DNA of 64,000 nucleotides from Bacteroidia bacterium (GTDB lineage Bacteria; Bacteroidota; Bacteroidia; Flavobacteriales; Schleiferiaceae): NCBI GenBank assembly GCA_030424545.1, contig JAUHWL010000003.1, positions 124,001 to 188,000 of the forward strand, read 5' to 3'. Shown piece by piece: positions 35,244 to 44,605 of this stretch (position 1 is its first letter; each line of letters starts with the position of its first letter). The notes under the pieces were generated by a model. It saw only the letters and a program-made list of their open reading frames with translations, ran no database searches and was not told where the DNA came from. The position numbers and the translations under genes were made by a program.

Positions 35244-37712
35244 ATGAAAAAATTTAACCTAATAATTGCCTTAACAGCTTTAGTTTATTGTGCAAAATCG
35301 CAACCTTCTTCGGCTATCATGGCGCAGATGGAAAGTTTTAATTCGTTTAAAACGGTATTATATCTAGCTGCGCATCCAGATGATGAAAACACCCGCGTAA
35401 TTTCTTGGTTGGTAAACGGAGAACATGCCCGTACAGGATACCTTTCATTAACGCGTGGAGATGGTGGGCAAAATTTAATAGGCAAAGAATTTGGTGATGA
35501 GCTTGGAATTTTAAGAACCAGAGAGCTATTAGCCGCTCGCAGTATTGACGGTGGTGAGCAATTTTTTACGCGTGCTGTAGATTTTGGCTATTCTAGAAAT
35601 GCCACAGAAACCCTAGAAAAGTGGGATGAAGAAGCTGTGCTAAGCGACATTGTTTGGGTGATTCGCAATTTGAGACCACAATTAATTATTACGCGTTTTC
35701 CGCCAGATGGGCGTGGTGGTCACGGCCATCACACAGCATCGGCCATGTTAGCCATAGAGGCTTTTGCAGCGGCTGCAGACCCCAACAAGTTTAAAGAACA
35801 ATTAAAATACGTAGAGCCTTACCAAGTGCAAAGTGTGTATTGGAACGGCAGCCAATGGTGGGATAAAAACCTGCAAAGCGATATGGAAAAAGACAGCACC
35901 ATTTGGCGTGCCGATATTGGTGGCTACGATGCGCTTACGGGAGAATCATACAATGAATTGGGAAGTTTAGCCCGTAGCCAACACAAATGCCAAGGCTTTG
36001 GTGTTGACATACAGCGCGGAGAATCTTTTGAGTATTTCCGACCTTTAATAGGAGATGCCTTGCCTCGCGGATTGGCCAATTTAAAAACCCCCACGTGGAG
36101 CAGTTTGGGGGTGCCTCAGGTTGAAGATATGTTTAATACACTTTGGGCAGATTTTAACCCCGAAAAACCCGAAGAATCTTTGCCAGAGCTGGCCACTATT
36201 TACAACCAACTTTATAAAATTAAAGACAAGCATTGGCGCGATTATAAACAAGAACAATGCAAGAATTTAATTGTTGGGTGCTCAGGCCTGTATGTAGAAG
36301 CTTTGGCCGATAAGTACCTTTATCAACCTGGAGAATTGGTAAATATTTCGGTAAACTTCTTAAGCCGATTAACAGACCAACTGGCAATAGATGGCGTAAT
36401 GTGCAATGGGGCCGGACTAACATTTAAAATGGCCGCAAGCCTACCGAAGAACACTTTTGCCAACTTCGAATTAGAAGTTCCTAGCCCACTTGTTTACTCT
36501 AACCCCTATTGGTTGGTAATGCCACATAAAAACATGTACGTTGTAGATAATGTAGATATGATTGGTAAGCCAGAAAACAAACCCATTTTAGAAATTAATA
36601 CTACGCTATTGGTTGATGGGAAAGGCATTGCGCTAACCATCCCTGTCAGGTATAAGTGGCAAGATCGGGTAGAAGGCGAAATGCAGCGCGAGCCGGTAGT
36701 AACTCCACCGCTTGCCGTAAATTTTGCTAAACCCATGTTTGTTTCTTTAAACAGCGAAGAAATAGTAGTACGTGCAAAGGTTACTTGGTTTACAGATACA
36801 GGCAGTTATGCCATTAAGTTTTTAGCAAAGGGTTGGGAAATAGAAAATAGCCTATACGTTTTACGTGCAAAAGGAATTGGGAAAGAAGAGTGGGTAGAGG
36901 TTGTTCTAGAGCCTTATGAAGATGTTTTAACAGACAAAATATCTGTACAATTAAATAGTGCAGATGCCGGCAGATCTTTTCATGAAATTGCTTACAGCCA
37001 CATTCCTACGCAGGTAAACATGCCATTGGCAGAGGCAAAATTGGTGCAGCTAGATGTGTTTACACGCGGTAAAAAAGTAGCATACATAAATGGTGCGGGA
37101 GATAATGTTGCTGAGGGAATTGCACAAATGGGATATATTGTTGAAGAGCTAAATGAAGCAAATATTGCAACAGCTGATTTAACACAGTACCAAGCTATTG
37201 TTGTGGGTATAAGAGCGTACAACACGCAAGCATGGCTACAGAATTATAGCAAAAAGATTTTTGCCTACATAGAAGATGGTGGAAACTATATTGTGCAATA
37301 CAACACCGCAAGCCGATTTTTACAAGATGCTCCGCTTATCCCAGCGCCATTTACTTTTAAATTAGGCAGAGGAAGGGTTACAGACGAAGAAGCTAAACCC
37401 ACTTTTTTATTACCTAAAAACCCCATTTTTAATAAGCCAAATAAAATTACACCCGAAGATTTTAATGGATGGGTGCAAGAACGAGGGTTGTATTTTGCCC
37501 AAGAATGGGATGAACATTTTATTGCTCCTATTGCCTGGAATGATAAAGACCAAGAGCCCGAGGAGGGTGCTATTATCATCGGCCAATATGGTAAAGGTGC
37601 TTTTATTTACACAGGAATTTCATTCTTTAGAGAATTGCCAGCTGGCGTGCCAGGAGCATATCGGTTATTGGCCAATTTAATTAGTTATAAAAACAAGAAA
37701 AAGAAAAAATAG
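35244..37712 (+). CDS. Secreted PIG-L family deacetylase
   Basis: 822 residues from ATG 35244, where the signal peptide (MKKFNLIIALTALVYCAKSQ) begins; an ATG 63 bases upstream adds a non-signal extension. The LmbE/PIG-L zinc site is intact: 'AAHPDDE' (residues 42-48) and 'GRGGHGHHTAS' (His160, His163). A long C-terminal part includes a beta-sandwich and a ThuA-like region ('VAYINGAGDNVAEGI', 'QAIVVGIRAYN'). It probably removes N-acetyl groups from a periplasmic sugar conjugate; substrate unknown. A 35-residue peptide and a sodium symporter gene follow with almost no spacing. Confidence 0.88.
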   Translation: MKKFNLIIALTALVYCAKSQPSSAIMAQMESFNSFKTVLYLAAHPDDENTRVISWLVNGEHARTGYLSLTRGDGGQNLIGKEFGDELGILRTRELLAARSIDGGEQFFTRAVDFGYSRNATETLEKWDEEAVLSDIVWVIRNLRPQLIITRFPPDGRGGHGHHTASAMLAIEAFAAAADPNKFKEQLKYVEPYQVQSVYWNGSQWWDKNLQSDMEKDSTIWRADIGGYDALTGESYNELGSLARSQHKCQGFGVDIQRGESFEYFRPLIGDALPRGLANLKTPTWSSLGVPQVEDMFNTLWADFNPEKPEESLPELATIYNQLYKIKDKHWRDYKQEQCKNLIVGCSGLYVEALADKYLYQPGELVNISVNFLSRLTDQLAIDGVMCNGAGLTFKMAASLPKNTFANFELEVPSPLVYSNPYWLVMPHKNMYVVDNVDMIGKPENKPILEINTTLLVDGKGIALTIPVRYKWQDRVEGEMQREPVVTPPLAVNFAKPMFVSLNSEEIVVRAKVTWFTDTGSYAIKFLAKGWEIENSLYVLRAKGIGKEEWVEVVLEPYEDVLTDKISVQLNSADAGRSFHEIAYSHIPTQVNMPLAEAKLVQLDVFTRGKKVAYINGAGDNVAEGIAQMGYIVEELNEANIATADLTQYQAIVVGIRAYNTQAWLQNYSKKIFAYIEDGGNYIVQYNTASRFLQDAPLIPAPFTFKLGRGRVTDEEAKPTFLLPKNPIFNKPNKITPEDFNGWVQERGLYFAQEWDEHFIAPIAWNDKDQEPEEGAIIIGQYGKGAFIYTGISFFRELPAGVPGAYRLLANLISYKNKKKKK

Positions 37713-37717
37713 AAACG

Positions 37718-37825
37718 ATGAAAAAATCAATTTTTGGGAGTTGGAAACAAATTTATTTGTTGGTCTTACTAACCTTGTTGGCACAGATACTCTTCTTTTA
37801 TTGGATAACAAAAACCTATAACTAG
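37718..37825 (+). CDS. 35-residue single-pass membrane protein
   Basis: ATG at 37718 to TAG at 37823-37825 encodes MKKSIFGSWKQIYLL..., one transmembrane helix (about residues 12-31) with a basic N-terminus and a short polar tail. Its stop is immediately followed by the ATG of the SSS symporter (TAGATG), and it starts five bases after the PIG-L stop. Tight packing in a three-gene operon argues it is real; it may be a small subunit or stabiliser of the symporter. No function is known to me. Confidence 0.65.
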   Translation: MKKSIFGSWKQIYLLVLLTLLAQILFFYWITKTYN

Positions 37826-39532
37826 ATGAGCATAATAGATTGGGTGATCTTATTCTCCACCTTGCTTTTTATTGTGCTTTACGGCTCATGGAAAACTCGA
37901 AATGCGCAAAACATGGAGAGTTTTTTAAAAGGCGACAATCAATTAAAATGGTATTCCATTGGTTTATCAATTATGGCAACCCAAGCCAGTGCCATTACAT
38001 TTTTGTCTACCCCTGGTCAGGCCTACGAAGACGGTATGGGGTTCGTACAATTCTACTTCGGGTTACCCTTGGCAATGATTATTATTTCTGTGGTGTTTAT
38101 TCCCATTTATTACCGTTTAAAAGTATATACAGCCTACGAGTATCTAGAGCAAAGGTTTGATTTTAGGCTAAGGCTATTTACCGCATTTTTATTTTTAATA
38201 TCTAGAGGTTTGGCCGCAGGAATTACCATTTACGCCCCTGCTATTATTCTTTCTACACTTCTAGGTTGGGATTTAAATCTTACCAACATCATTATTGGTG
38301 TGCTGGTCATTGTGTACACGGTTAGCGGAGGAACGCGCGCAGTTAGTCTCACGCAAAAATGGCAAATGGGCGTAATCTTATTGGGTATGGTTGCTGCTTT
38401 TATAATTACCATTTACAATTTACCAGAAGGTATTGGCTTGTTTTCGGCCATTGATATTGCGGGTAGCTTGGGCAAAATGAATGTTATAGATACGTCTTTC
38501 GATTTGCAAAATAGATACACATTGCTCTCTGGGCTAACAGGCGGTTTGTTTTTATCATTGAGCTATTTTGGTACAGACCAAAGTCAGGTGCAGCGCTATT
38601 TAGGAGGTGCCAGTATTAAAGAAAGCAGACTAGGACTAATGTTTAATGGCTTATTAAAAGTGCCCATGCAGTTCTTTATTTTACTCACTGGGGTAATGGT
38701 ATTTGTCTTCTTTTTATTCAACAAACCTCCCGCATTCTTCAATCAGCCAGGACTAGAAACCGCGCTAGAAAGTAATAAGTATAGCCAAATTTTACAATTA
38801 GAAGAAGAGCACGATGCCATTTTTAATTTAAAAAGAGATGTGCTTTTAAATTATGCTGAAAATCCGGAAAAGAATGGCTACCAATTAGAAACGGCAAGGC
38901 AACTTCAAGTAGAACAAGATAAAGTTAGAAGAGATTTAAAAACAACCATAGAGGAAGTAGCTCCAGGTGTAGAAACCAAAGATTCTGACTATATATTTTT
39001 AACCTACATCATAAATTACATGCCCATCGGCATCATCGGATTGCTACTTGCTGTTATTTTTTCTGCGGCCATGAGTAGTACGGCCAGTGAAATAAATGCG
39101 CTTGCTTCTACAACAGTGGTAGATTTTTATAAAAGGTTATTTAAAGCAGAGGGTACAGACAAACATTATGTAATCGTATCTAAATTAGTTACGGTAGGGT
39201 GGGGGATTATGGCTATTGGTGTAGCACTTTCTGCTAAATTGGTTGACAACTTAATACAGCTTGTAAACATCCTGGGCAGCTTGTTTTATGGTACAATTCT
39301 GGGCGTTTTTATTGTTGCATTTTTCCTAAAAAGCGTTCGTGCAAATGCCGTTTTTATTGCCGCCATTATTGCAGAAGTAGCCGTATTGGCCATTCACATT
39401 TTAAACGTTTTAGGCATTATAGAAATTGGCTACCTTTTATACAATGTTATTGGCTGCGGCTTGGTGGTAATATTAGCCATGATGCTAGAAATGTTTAGAA
39501 AAGACCACGGAGAAGGCACTACTGTTCAATAA
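37826..39532 (+). CDS. Sodium:solute symporter with long hydrophilic loop
   Basis: 568 residues, about 13 helices, SSS family: 'GLSIMATQASAITFLSTPGQ', 'VSGGTRAVSLTQKWQMG', 'YFGTDQSQVQRYLGG' and 'SSTASEINALASTTVVD'. A hydrophilic, coiled-coil-like insertion of roughly 85 residues (about 305-385, Glu/Lys-rich) interrupts the helical core, which the neighbouring SSS protein at 32844 lacks. Co-directional and adjacent to a small membrane protein and the PIG-L deacetylase, suggesting uptake of the deacetylase product; that is inference. Confidence 0.88.
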   Translation: MSIIDWVILFSTLLFIVLYGSWKTRNAQNMESFLKGDNQLKWYSIGLSIMATQASAITFLSTPGQAYEDGMGFVQFYFGLPLAMIIISVVFIPIYYRLKVYTAYEYLEQRFDFRLRLFTAFLFLISRGLAAGITIYAPAIILSTLLGWDLNLTNIIIGVLVIVYTVSGGTRAVSLTQKWQMGVILLGMVAAFIITIYNLPEGIGLFSAIDIAGSLGKMNVIDTSFDLQNRYTLLSGLTGGLFLSLSYFGTDQSQVQRYLGGASIKESRLGLMFNGLLKVPMQFFILLTGVMVFVFFLFNKPPAFFNQPGLETALESNKYSQILQLEEEHDAIFNLKRDVLLNYAENPEKNGYQLETARQLQVEQDKVRRDLKTTIEEVAPGVETKDSDYIFLTYIINYMPIGIIGLLLAVIFSAAMSSTASEINALASTTVVDFYKRLFKAEGTDKHYVIVSKLVTVGWGIMAIGVALSAKLVDNLIQLVNILGSLFYGTILGVFIVAFFLKSVRANAVFIAAIIAEVAVLAIHILNVLGIIEIGYLLYNVIGCGLVVILAMMLEMFRKDHGEGTTVQ

Positions 39533-39587
39533 AAAAACAAGTGTAGTTGATTAGAATAAGAGATTAAACCATCTGTAATAATTTAAA

Positions 39588-39621
39588 TAAAAACCCACGT
39601 GTATAGGCACGTGGGTTTTTT
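39588..39621. terminator. Bidirectional terminator downstream of tRNA-Ser(GGA)
   Basis: Stem AAAAACCCACGTG / CACGTGGGTTTTT around a short loop, with A and T runs on both sides. It serves the tRNA on the reverse strand and can also stop transcription from the symporter gene. Confidence 0.85.
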
Positions 39622-39624
39622 ATG

Positions 39625-39711
39625 CGGAGAGAGAGGGATTCGAACCCTCGAGACCCTTGCGGATCTACTTGCTTTCCAGGCAAGCCAATTCAGCCACTCT
39701 TGCACCTCTCC
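39625..39711 (-). tRNA. tRNA-Ser (anticodon GGA)
   Basis: 87 bases with a full cloverleaf: acceptor GGAGAGG/TCTCTCC (one G-T pair), D-arm, anticodon stem-loop CTTGC-CTGGAAA-GCAAG giving anticodon GGA, a long serine-type variable arm, and T-arm GAGGG-TTCGAAT-CCCTC. Discriminator G; the CCA end is not encoded. Decodes UCC/UCU. The ~320-base gap around it otherwise holds the promoter and terminator listed. Confidence 0.97.
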
Positions 39712-39725
39712 TTTTTTAAGGGCGT

Positions 39726-39753
39726 CAAAAGTAACTTTAATATTGAAAAACAA
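39726..39753 (-). promoter_or_regulatory. Promoter of tRNA-Ser(GGA)
   Basis: On the reverse strand TTG (39751-39753), 17 bases, then TACTTTTG (39726-39733): an exact fit to the Bacteroidota consensus, ending 14 bases before the tRNA. Confidence 0.7.
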
Positions 39754-39854
39754 CTTTCTATCCGTATAAATATTCATAAGGTGTACGGGTATGTTTTGCT
39801 AATTCTTGAATTTTTAAATTTTCTGTACTTTCAAGGCAACCAAAACATCCAAAC

Positions 39855-42800
39855 ATGCCTGCTGCAAAACCTAAAGTTAGAAACACCTTTTTAATCGGTA
39901 CAATTTTAATTGTAGTTGCTTTTTTCAGCTATTACTTTCTCGGTCATATTCCCCAAAAAGAAAAAAATATGCGCGAATTAGGCATTCGTGTTATGAATAG
40001 AATGGTGAAGAACATTGCGGCCAAAGAAGTTCATTACAATAACTCCATTAAAAATTTTGAATGTCTGTATAATCTAGATGCATTGCTTGCAACAAAAGAT
40101 ACGGGCAACATTGCATACAACTTAAGCTATTCAGAATGCTTTTTAAGTCTTAATTCTATTCAAGAAAAAAGAGATCAATTTGAAGAGAAAGTAGATAGCG
40201 TTGATACGTATTATTTTGATTTATTGAAAGCAGAAAAAACAAAATACAATCAAACTAGAATTTCTGAGGGCGAATATTACGATGCGTTAGACGGTATATA
40301 TATGAGCTGGGATGACGCTTTGGTGACAGTGTTTAAAAGAATGAGATTTTTTGAATTGCTAAAAATAGAATTAAGCAAATTAGATAAGAAAGTAAAATAC
40401 GCCAATGGTAATGATACTTTAAAAGGAAATTTAGTTTACTGGAAACTTCTATCAAGAGGGAAGCGAGAATTGAATGTAGCTAGCAATGATTTTGAAGACA
40501 CCACATCGGTACAAGTATTAGCCATTAATGCAGATGATTTTTTAAATGACATAAAGAAATTTCAATATTTCGATGACATTATTCTTGTTGTACCTACTTC
40601 TGGTAAGGTGATGGATAAGAGCAAGAAAAACATAGATTTTTTTGATTTTAATACGCTATCAGAAGTGCAGATTGAAGGCGAAGAAATTCAAGAAGACAAA
40701 TCAAACACTGAGTTTTCGGGGGTAAAAATTTGGGAAAAGAAAATCTCTAACGTTCCGTATTTCGCGTACAGCCAATTGGTAAAACTTAATAACAAAGAGT
40801 ATTTGCTTACAGGATTAATAGAGCAAGATAAATTTAGGGCTAAGGTTAGAGAAGTGTCGGTTTGGGTCATCATGATTTCCATAATTGTGTTGGTATTTCT
40901 CATTCAAATTTTACCTGTTGTAAAACCATTTTTATTAGGTAAAAAAGAAAGGTTGCAAGGCGGTGATATGATTTGGTCTGGTATTTCCATCATTTTTGGT
41001 ATGGCAGCGCTTGCATTATTGGCCTTGGCTGTTGATACGTTTTCTCTAGAAGAAATAGATTTAGTAGATGAAAAATTGGAAAAGTATGCGCAAAAAATTG
41101 AGCAAAACTTTGCTGAAGAAACAAACTTAGCCCTACTAACTTTAGAGGATTATGAAAATGGAAAGTATGATGGGGATACCCTTTGGGATAATGAAAATCG
41201 ACTGAATAAAATATTCAACAACCAAAGAAACTATGTATCATTTTTAGGCATAGACCCCAAGGGAATTGGAAGTGAGTATTTTAGTTATTATAACAAAAAA
41301 GGCACTGACCCTACTATCTATAAAAAGTTTAATGAAGCAAATAACATCAATGTTTCTCATAGAAATTATTACAGAAAACATTTTACAGAAGATTCTACTA
41401 TTGTTTGGAAAATAAAATCGCCCAACCATAAAAATATATATAGACCGTATTTTATTGAGTCGGTTTTCAGCATGTCTATAGGTGAGTATGAAACAGTAAT
41501 ATCAATAAAAGATACCCTTAAAAATAGAGCTCTTGCTTATGTATATCCGTTTAAATCATTAAACAAAGTTTATTTAGAGCCCAATTTTACCTTTACCATT
41601 ATTGATAATAAAGGCGATATTCAATACCACTCTGACCAAAATAAAATTGGCAACGAAAATTTAATAGAAGAGAGTAATGAAAATGAAAACCTAATTGCTT
41701 TTATCAATAATGGCACAACAGATCAATTTAATATTGATTTAGCATTAACAGATTATAGAGCACATATTACTCCGCTAAAAAACACCAATTGGCACCTTGT
41801 AACATTTTATAAAATAGAAAATAGCCGTTTGTCTATAACCAGCACAATTACTATTGTTTTTCAATTTATTCTGGCCATACTCCTTTATTTAAGCTTACTC
41901 CATTTTGTATTAAAACTTCAAAAGGGAAGCAGAAAATCTACCATAAAAAAACCGTTTACATATTGGTTTATAAATCCGCTTGTTACACAACCCATACATT
42001 ATAAAAATTTAACAATTGTAAATGCGGGAGTTTTACTGTTTCTCATTTTAATATACAAAAGCAACGAGCTAAACCTGTATTTTAATATAGTGCTGTACTT
42101 CGCCATGATTACGGCCACAATACTGTATAATTATATTATTTTAAATGAGCAACGTGTAGATGAAATTGGCGTATTTGAAAAGAGAAAAGTAAAATATACG
42201 CTGTTTGAATTTATCTCGCTTGTGCTTTGCACAATCTGGATTATTCTATTCTTTCTGGTTTCTTCAGAAATAAATTTTTCCTGGATCTACCTCATTCCAG
42301 TTTTTACTATGGTTGGGTTGGTTGTGTGGGAAAAACATTTTCCGAGGGGAGTAAAGTTGGCCAACATAAAAGATATAGGCAAATACTTTTACGTTCCTTT
42401 TTATATACATTCCGTTTCGTGGGTGTTAATTTTAGGTATCGTACCTGCATTGCTGTTTTTTAAGCCCGTTTATAATCAACAACAAATAAAGCGGGTAAGT
42501 AAAAATTTAAACTCAGAATTAAATTTTAGAATTAATAATCAAGATTGGAACTCAAACAAAGTAGAATTGTTTGCGCCAGACGATAATGGTTTTGAACCTG
42601 TTAAAAACAGTTCTGTTTCTAGCCAATTGGTAGAATTGGTAAGTGTTTATTTTAAAAATGAAGGACAATATTTAAGGGGGCAAGAAAAGAGCGAAAAAAC
42701 CACCACAGAGTTAAAAATGGCCAGAGATCGCAATGGTAGTTTTTATAAATACTTTCAAATTAATTTTAATAATAACACTCCTTTCTACAACACCAAAAAG

Positions 42801-44096
42801 CTAGAGGCAAACCAAATAGTAGCCTTTTCTTTACCCAGAGTTTGGAAATCTAATTCAAGAAAATGGGCTGTAATTTTCTGGATTGTCATCGTTGCATTTC
42901 TTGTGCTGTTGTACATTCTCATTAAAAAAATTAGCGAAAAGTTCTTTTATCTAAAATTAACCAGAACACTTCATACAGCAACACCAGAGTATTTTACAGA
43001 CGATGTTTCATTAAGAAAAAAGCACAAAATAGATGAATCCAATATTTTACTTGTGGGCATCCCAAATTCCGGAAGAAACACGTATGCTTTTAGCTGTGTC
43101 TCAGATCCTAAAAAAGTGTTATTTATCGATTTTTTAAACGAGCTAACAGATATTAACAGTGAGTTGACTGATCTAAATTATGAACAGTCTATAATCATTA
43201 ATAATTTTGATTATCGCGTTTATGATTTTGAACAGAGCAAGTTAAAATTGGCTTTTCTAGAAAAAATATTAAGTGCTAGAAATAAGATTTTGTCAACCCA
43301 AAAAAACGTTGTTCTGGGCAAGTTAATCTTGGTTTCTAGTTTTGATATTTATCAGTTTATAGATGTTTATAAAGTAAAAATTAAACAACTAGCTGCCGAT
43401 AAAAACGCGAATAATTCAGATGAAATTGATAGACTTAAAAATGTGCTAGATCGATGGGAGTCGGCCTTGTTTAGTTTTACAAAGCATGTTGTTCCATTGG
43501 TGCATTCGCCTGCAAAAAACTATATAGACAGAGAATTAAATTTTGGTAAAGCGTTAGAAAAACTAAAACCAAGAATTTTAGCCTATAAGCAAGAACTAGA
43601 ACATTCTGATTTACACCTAAAAGAATCTGAAATTAGAGATAAAGTATTTGAGTCTATAGAAGATATGGCCGAGAACTATTATTTTTCTATTTGGAACTCT
43701 TGTGCATTAGAAGAAAAGTTTTTGTTGTATGATTTGGCCGAAGATGGCATGTTAAATTCTGCAAACAGCAAAGCTTTATACAGTTTGGTTAGAAAGGGAA
43801 TATTAATCTTTAGGCCTCATCTTTCTATTTTTAATGAGTCATTTAAAATCTTCATTTTAGAGTCAATAAGCGATGAAGAAAGTAAACAATTAGAAAAAGA
43901 AGCGAAAAAACAAGGCAATTGGAAAACATATCAATACTTGGTAGTATTCTTAGTGGTTGTTATTTTAATCTTCTTATCGTTAGCCGAAGATCACGCCATT
44001 GCAAAAATTACCAGCTTTGTTTCTTTATCCGCCATACTTTTCCCAAAAATTATTCAGGTAGCTTCCACCATTTCTAATAAAGGAAAAGCATATTAA
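39855..44096 (+). CDS. Large multi-pass membrane protein: extracytoplasmic sensor-like regions with cytosolic degenerate P-loop and winged-helix module
   Basis: 1413 residues; I do not recognise a named family. By eye: TM1 12-31; extracytoplasmic 32-335; TM2-3 (335-358, 373-394); a second extracytoplasmic domain 395-655 with dCache-like features ('RNYYRKHF', 'FTFTIIDNKGDIQYHS'); TM4-9 between 660 and 869; a third outside region 870-1002; TM10 1003-1024; a cytosolic region 1025-1355; and two final helices (1357-1376, 1383-1400). The cytosolic part has a P-loop-like GIPNSGRNT (1068-1076, Lys replaced by Arg, displaced Thr), a Walker B-like 'VLFID' (1088-1092), 'LILVSSFD' (1157-1164) and a winged-helix-like end (1275-1335). 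The helix count places all soluble parts consistently. It looks like a transmembrane receptor with a STAND/AAA-like output, but that is inference. Convergent, overlapping by four bases, with the HsdR-N-like gene. Confidence 0.7.
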   Translation: MPAAKPKVRNTFLIGTILIVVAFFSYYFLGHIPQKEKNMRELGIRVMNRMVKNIAAKEVHYNNSIKNFECLYNLDALLATKDTGNIAYNLSYSECFLSLNSIQEKRDQFEEKVDSVDTYYFDLLKAEKTKYNQTRISEGEYYDALDGIYMSWDDALVTVFKRMRFFELLKIELSKLDKKVKYANGNDTLKGNLVYWKLLSRGKRELNVASNDFEDTTSVQVLAINADDFLNDIKKFQYFDDIILVVPTSGKVMDKSKKNIDFFDFNTLSEVQIEGEEIQEDKSNTEFSGVKIWEKKISNVPYFAYSQLVKLNNKEYLLTGLIEQDKFRAKVREVSVWVIMISIIVLVFLIQILPVVKPFLLGKKERLQGGDMIWSGISIIFGMAALALLALAVDTFSLEEIDLVDEKLEKYAQKIEQNFAEETNLALLTLEDYENGKYDGDTLWDNENRLNKIFNNQRNYVSFLGIDPKGIGSEYFSYYNKKGTDPTIYKKFNEANNINVSHRNYYRKHFTEDSTIVWKIKSPNHKNIYRPYFIESVFSMSIGEYETVISIKDTLKNRALAYVYPFKSLNKVYLEPNFTFTIIDNKGDIQYHSDQNKIGNENLIEESNENENLIAFINNGTTDQFNIDLALTDYRAHITPLKNTNWHLVTFYKIENSRLSITSTITIVFQFILAILLYLSLLHFVLKLQKGSRKSTIKKPFTYWFINPLVTQPIHYKNLTIVNAGVLLFLILIYKSNELNLYFNIVLYFAMITATILYNYIILNEQRVDEIGVFEKRKVKYTLFEFISLVLCTIWIILFFLVSSEINFSWIYLIPVFTMVGLVVWEKHFPRGVKLANIKDIGKYFYVPFYIHSVSWVLILGIVPALLFFKPVYNQQQIKRVSKNLNSELNFRINNQDWNSNKVELFAPDDNGFEPVKNSSVSSQLVELVSVYFKNEGQYLRGQEKSEKTTTELKMARDRNGSFYKYFQINFNNNTPFYNTKKLEANQIVAFSLPRVWKSNSRKWAVIFWIVIVAFLVLLYILIKKISEKFFYLKLTRTLHTATPEYFTDDVSLRKKHKIDESNILLVGIPNSGRNTYAFSCVSDPKKVLFIDFLNELTDINSELTDLNYEQSIIINNFDYRVYDFEQSKLKLAFLEKILSARNKILSTQKNVVLGKLILVSSFDIYQFIDVYKVKIKQLAADKNANNSDEIDRLKNVLDRWESALFSFTKHVVPLVHSPAKNYIDRELNFGKALEKLKPRILAYKQELEHSDLHLKESEIRDKVFESIEDMAENYYFSIWNSCALEEKFLLYDLAEDGMLNSANSKALYSLVRKGILIFRPHLSIFNESFKIFILESISDEESKQLEKEAKKQGNWKTYQYLVVFLVVVILIFLSLAEDHAIAKITSFVSLSAILFPKIIQVASTISNKGKAY

Positions 44097-44548
44097 TTGG
44101 ATAATTCTTGGTGGTAAAGTGGGAGGTTCTCCAAATAAATTGGAGATGCATTAAAATCTTCTTGCCATGCAAAAAAATGTGTAATACCGTTGGTTACCGC
44201 TAGAAGTGGGGCGTTTATTTTAGAATTATACCGAAAGAGTTGATCAAAGGTTTTTTGGCTAACTTTTATTTCTGGTGCCTTACATTCAACCAAAAGCCAA
44301 GGGTTACCGTTTTTGTAAGCAAGAACATCTGTGCGTTTTTGTAGGGAGTTTAGTTTTAAACCACCCTCTATTACAATGTTTGATGCTGGATAGCGTTTTT
44401 CATAAATTAACCAACAAATAAAATTTTGCCTAACCCATTCTTCTGGAGTACAAACCATCCATTTTTTGCGCACTTCATCAAAAATTTGATTTTGATTATT
44501 GTGCCTTCTAAACCGAAAAGAATATTGAGGAAAATTTAACGCTACCAA
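44093..44548 (-). CDS. HsdR N-terminal-like PD-(D/E)XK domain protein
   Basis: 151 residues. The N-terminal 'LNFPQYSFRFRR' and 'TPEEWVRQNFICWLI' and the nuclease-fold core 'GGLKLNSLQKRTDVLAY...PWLLVECKAPEI' (Asp, then Glu-Cys-Lys) match the stand-alone type I restriction HsdR N-terminal (HSDR_N_2) family of Bacteroidota. The ExK motif is present, so nuclease activity is possible; no HsdM/HsdS or motor domain is nearby, so it is not a type I system. TTG 44548 is the only start giving the conserved N-terminus. Four-base convergent overlap with the 1413-residue gene. Confidence 0.8.
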   Translation of the reverse strand: MVALNFPQYSFRFRRHNNQNQIFDEVRKKWMVCTPEEWVRQNFICWLIYEKRYPASNIVIEGGLKLNSLQKRTDVLAYKNGNPWLLVECKAPEIKVSQKTFDQLFRYNSKINAPLLAVTNGITHFFAWQEDFNASPIYLENLPLYHQELSN

Positions 44549-44575
44549 AATTAGTTTAGTGTTATTTTAACGCCA

Positions 44576-44583
44576 CAAAAGTA
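44576..44583 (-). promoter_or_regulatory. -7 element upstream of the HsdR-N-like gene
   Basis: TACTTTTG on the reverse strand matches TAnnTTTG, 27 bases before the TTG start. A second match, TAATTTTG (44546-44553), overlaps the start codon and is unlikely to be used. No clear -33 partner. Confidence 0.35.
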
Positions 44584-44605
44584 AACCAAGAGTAAACTAA
44601 AAAAC

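Noticed and set aside
39583-39894. Short ORFs through the tRNA-Ser(GGA) gene
   Set aside because: They read through a clear tRNA, terminator and promoter.
44093-44548. Type I restriction-modification system
   Set aside because: Only an HsdR-N-like domain is present, with no motor, HsdM or HsdS nearby; this stand-alone form is common in Bacteroidota.
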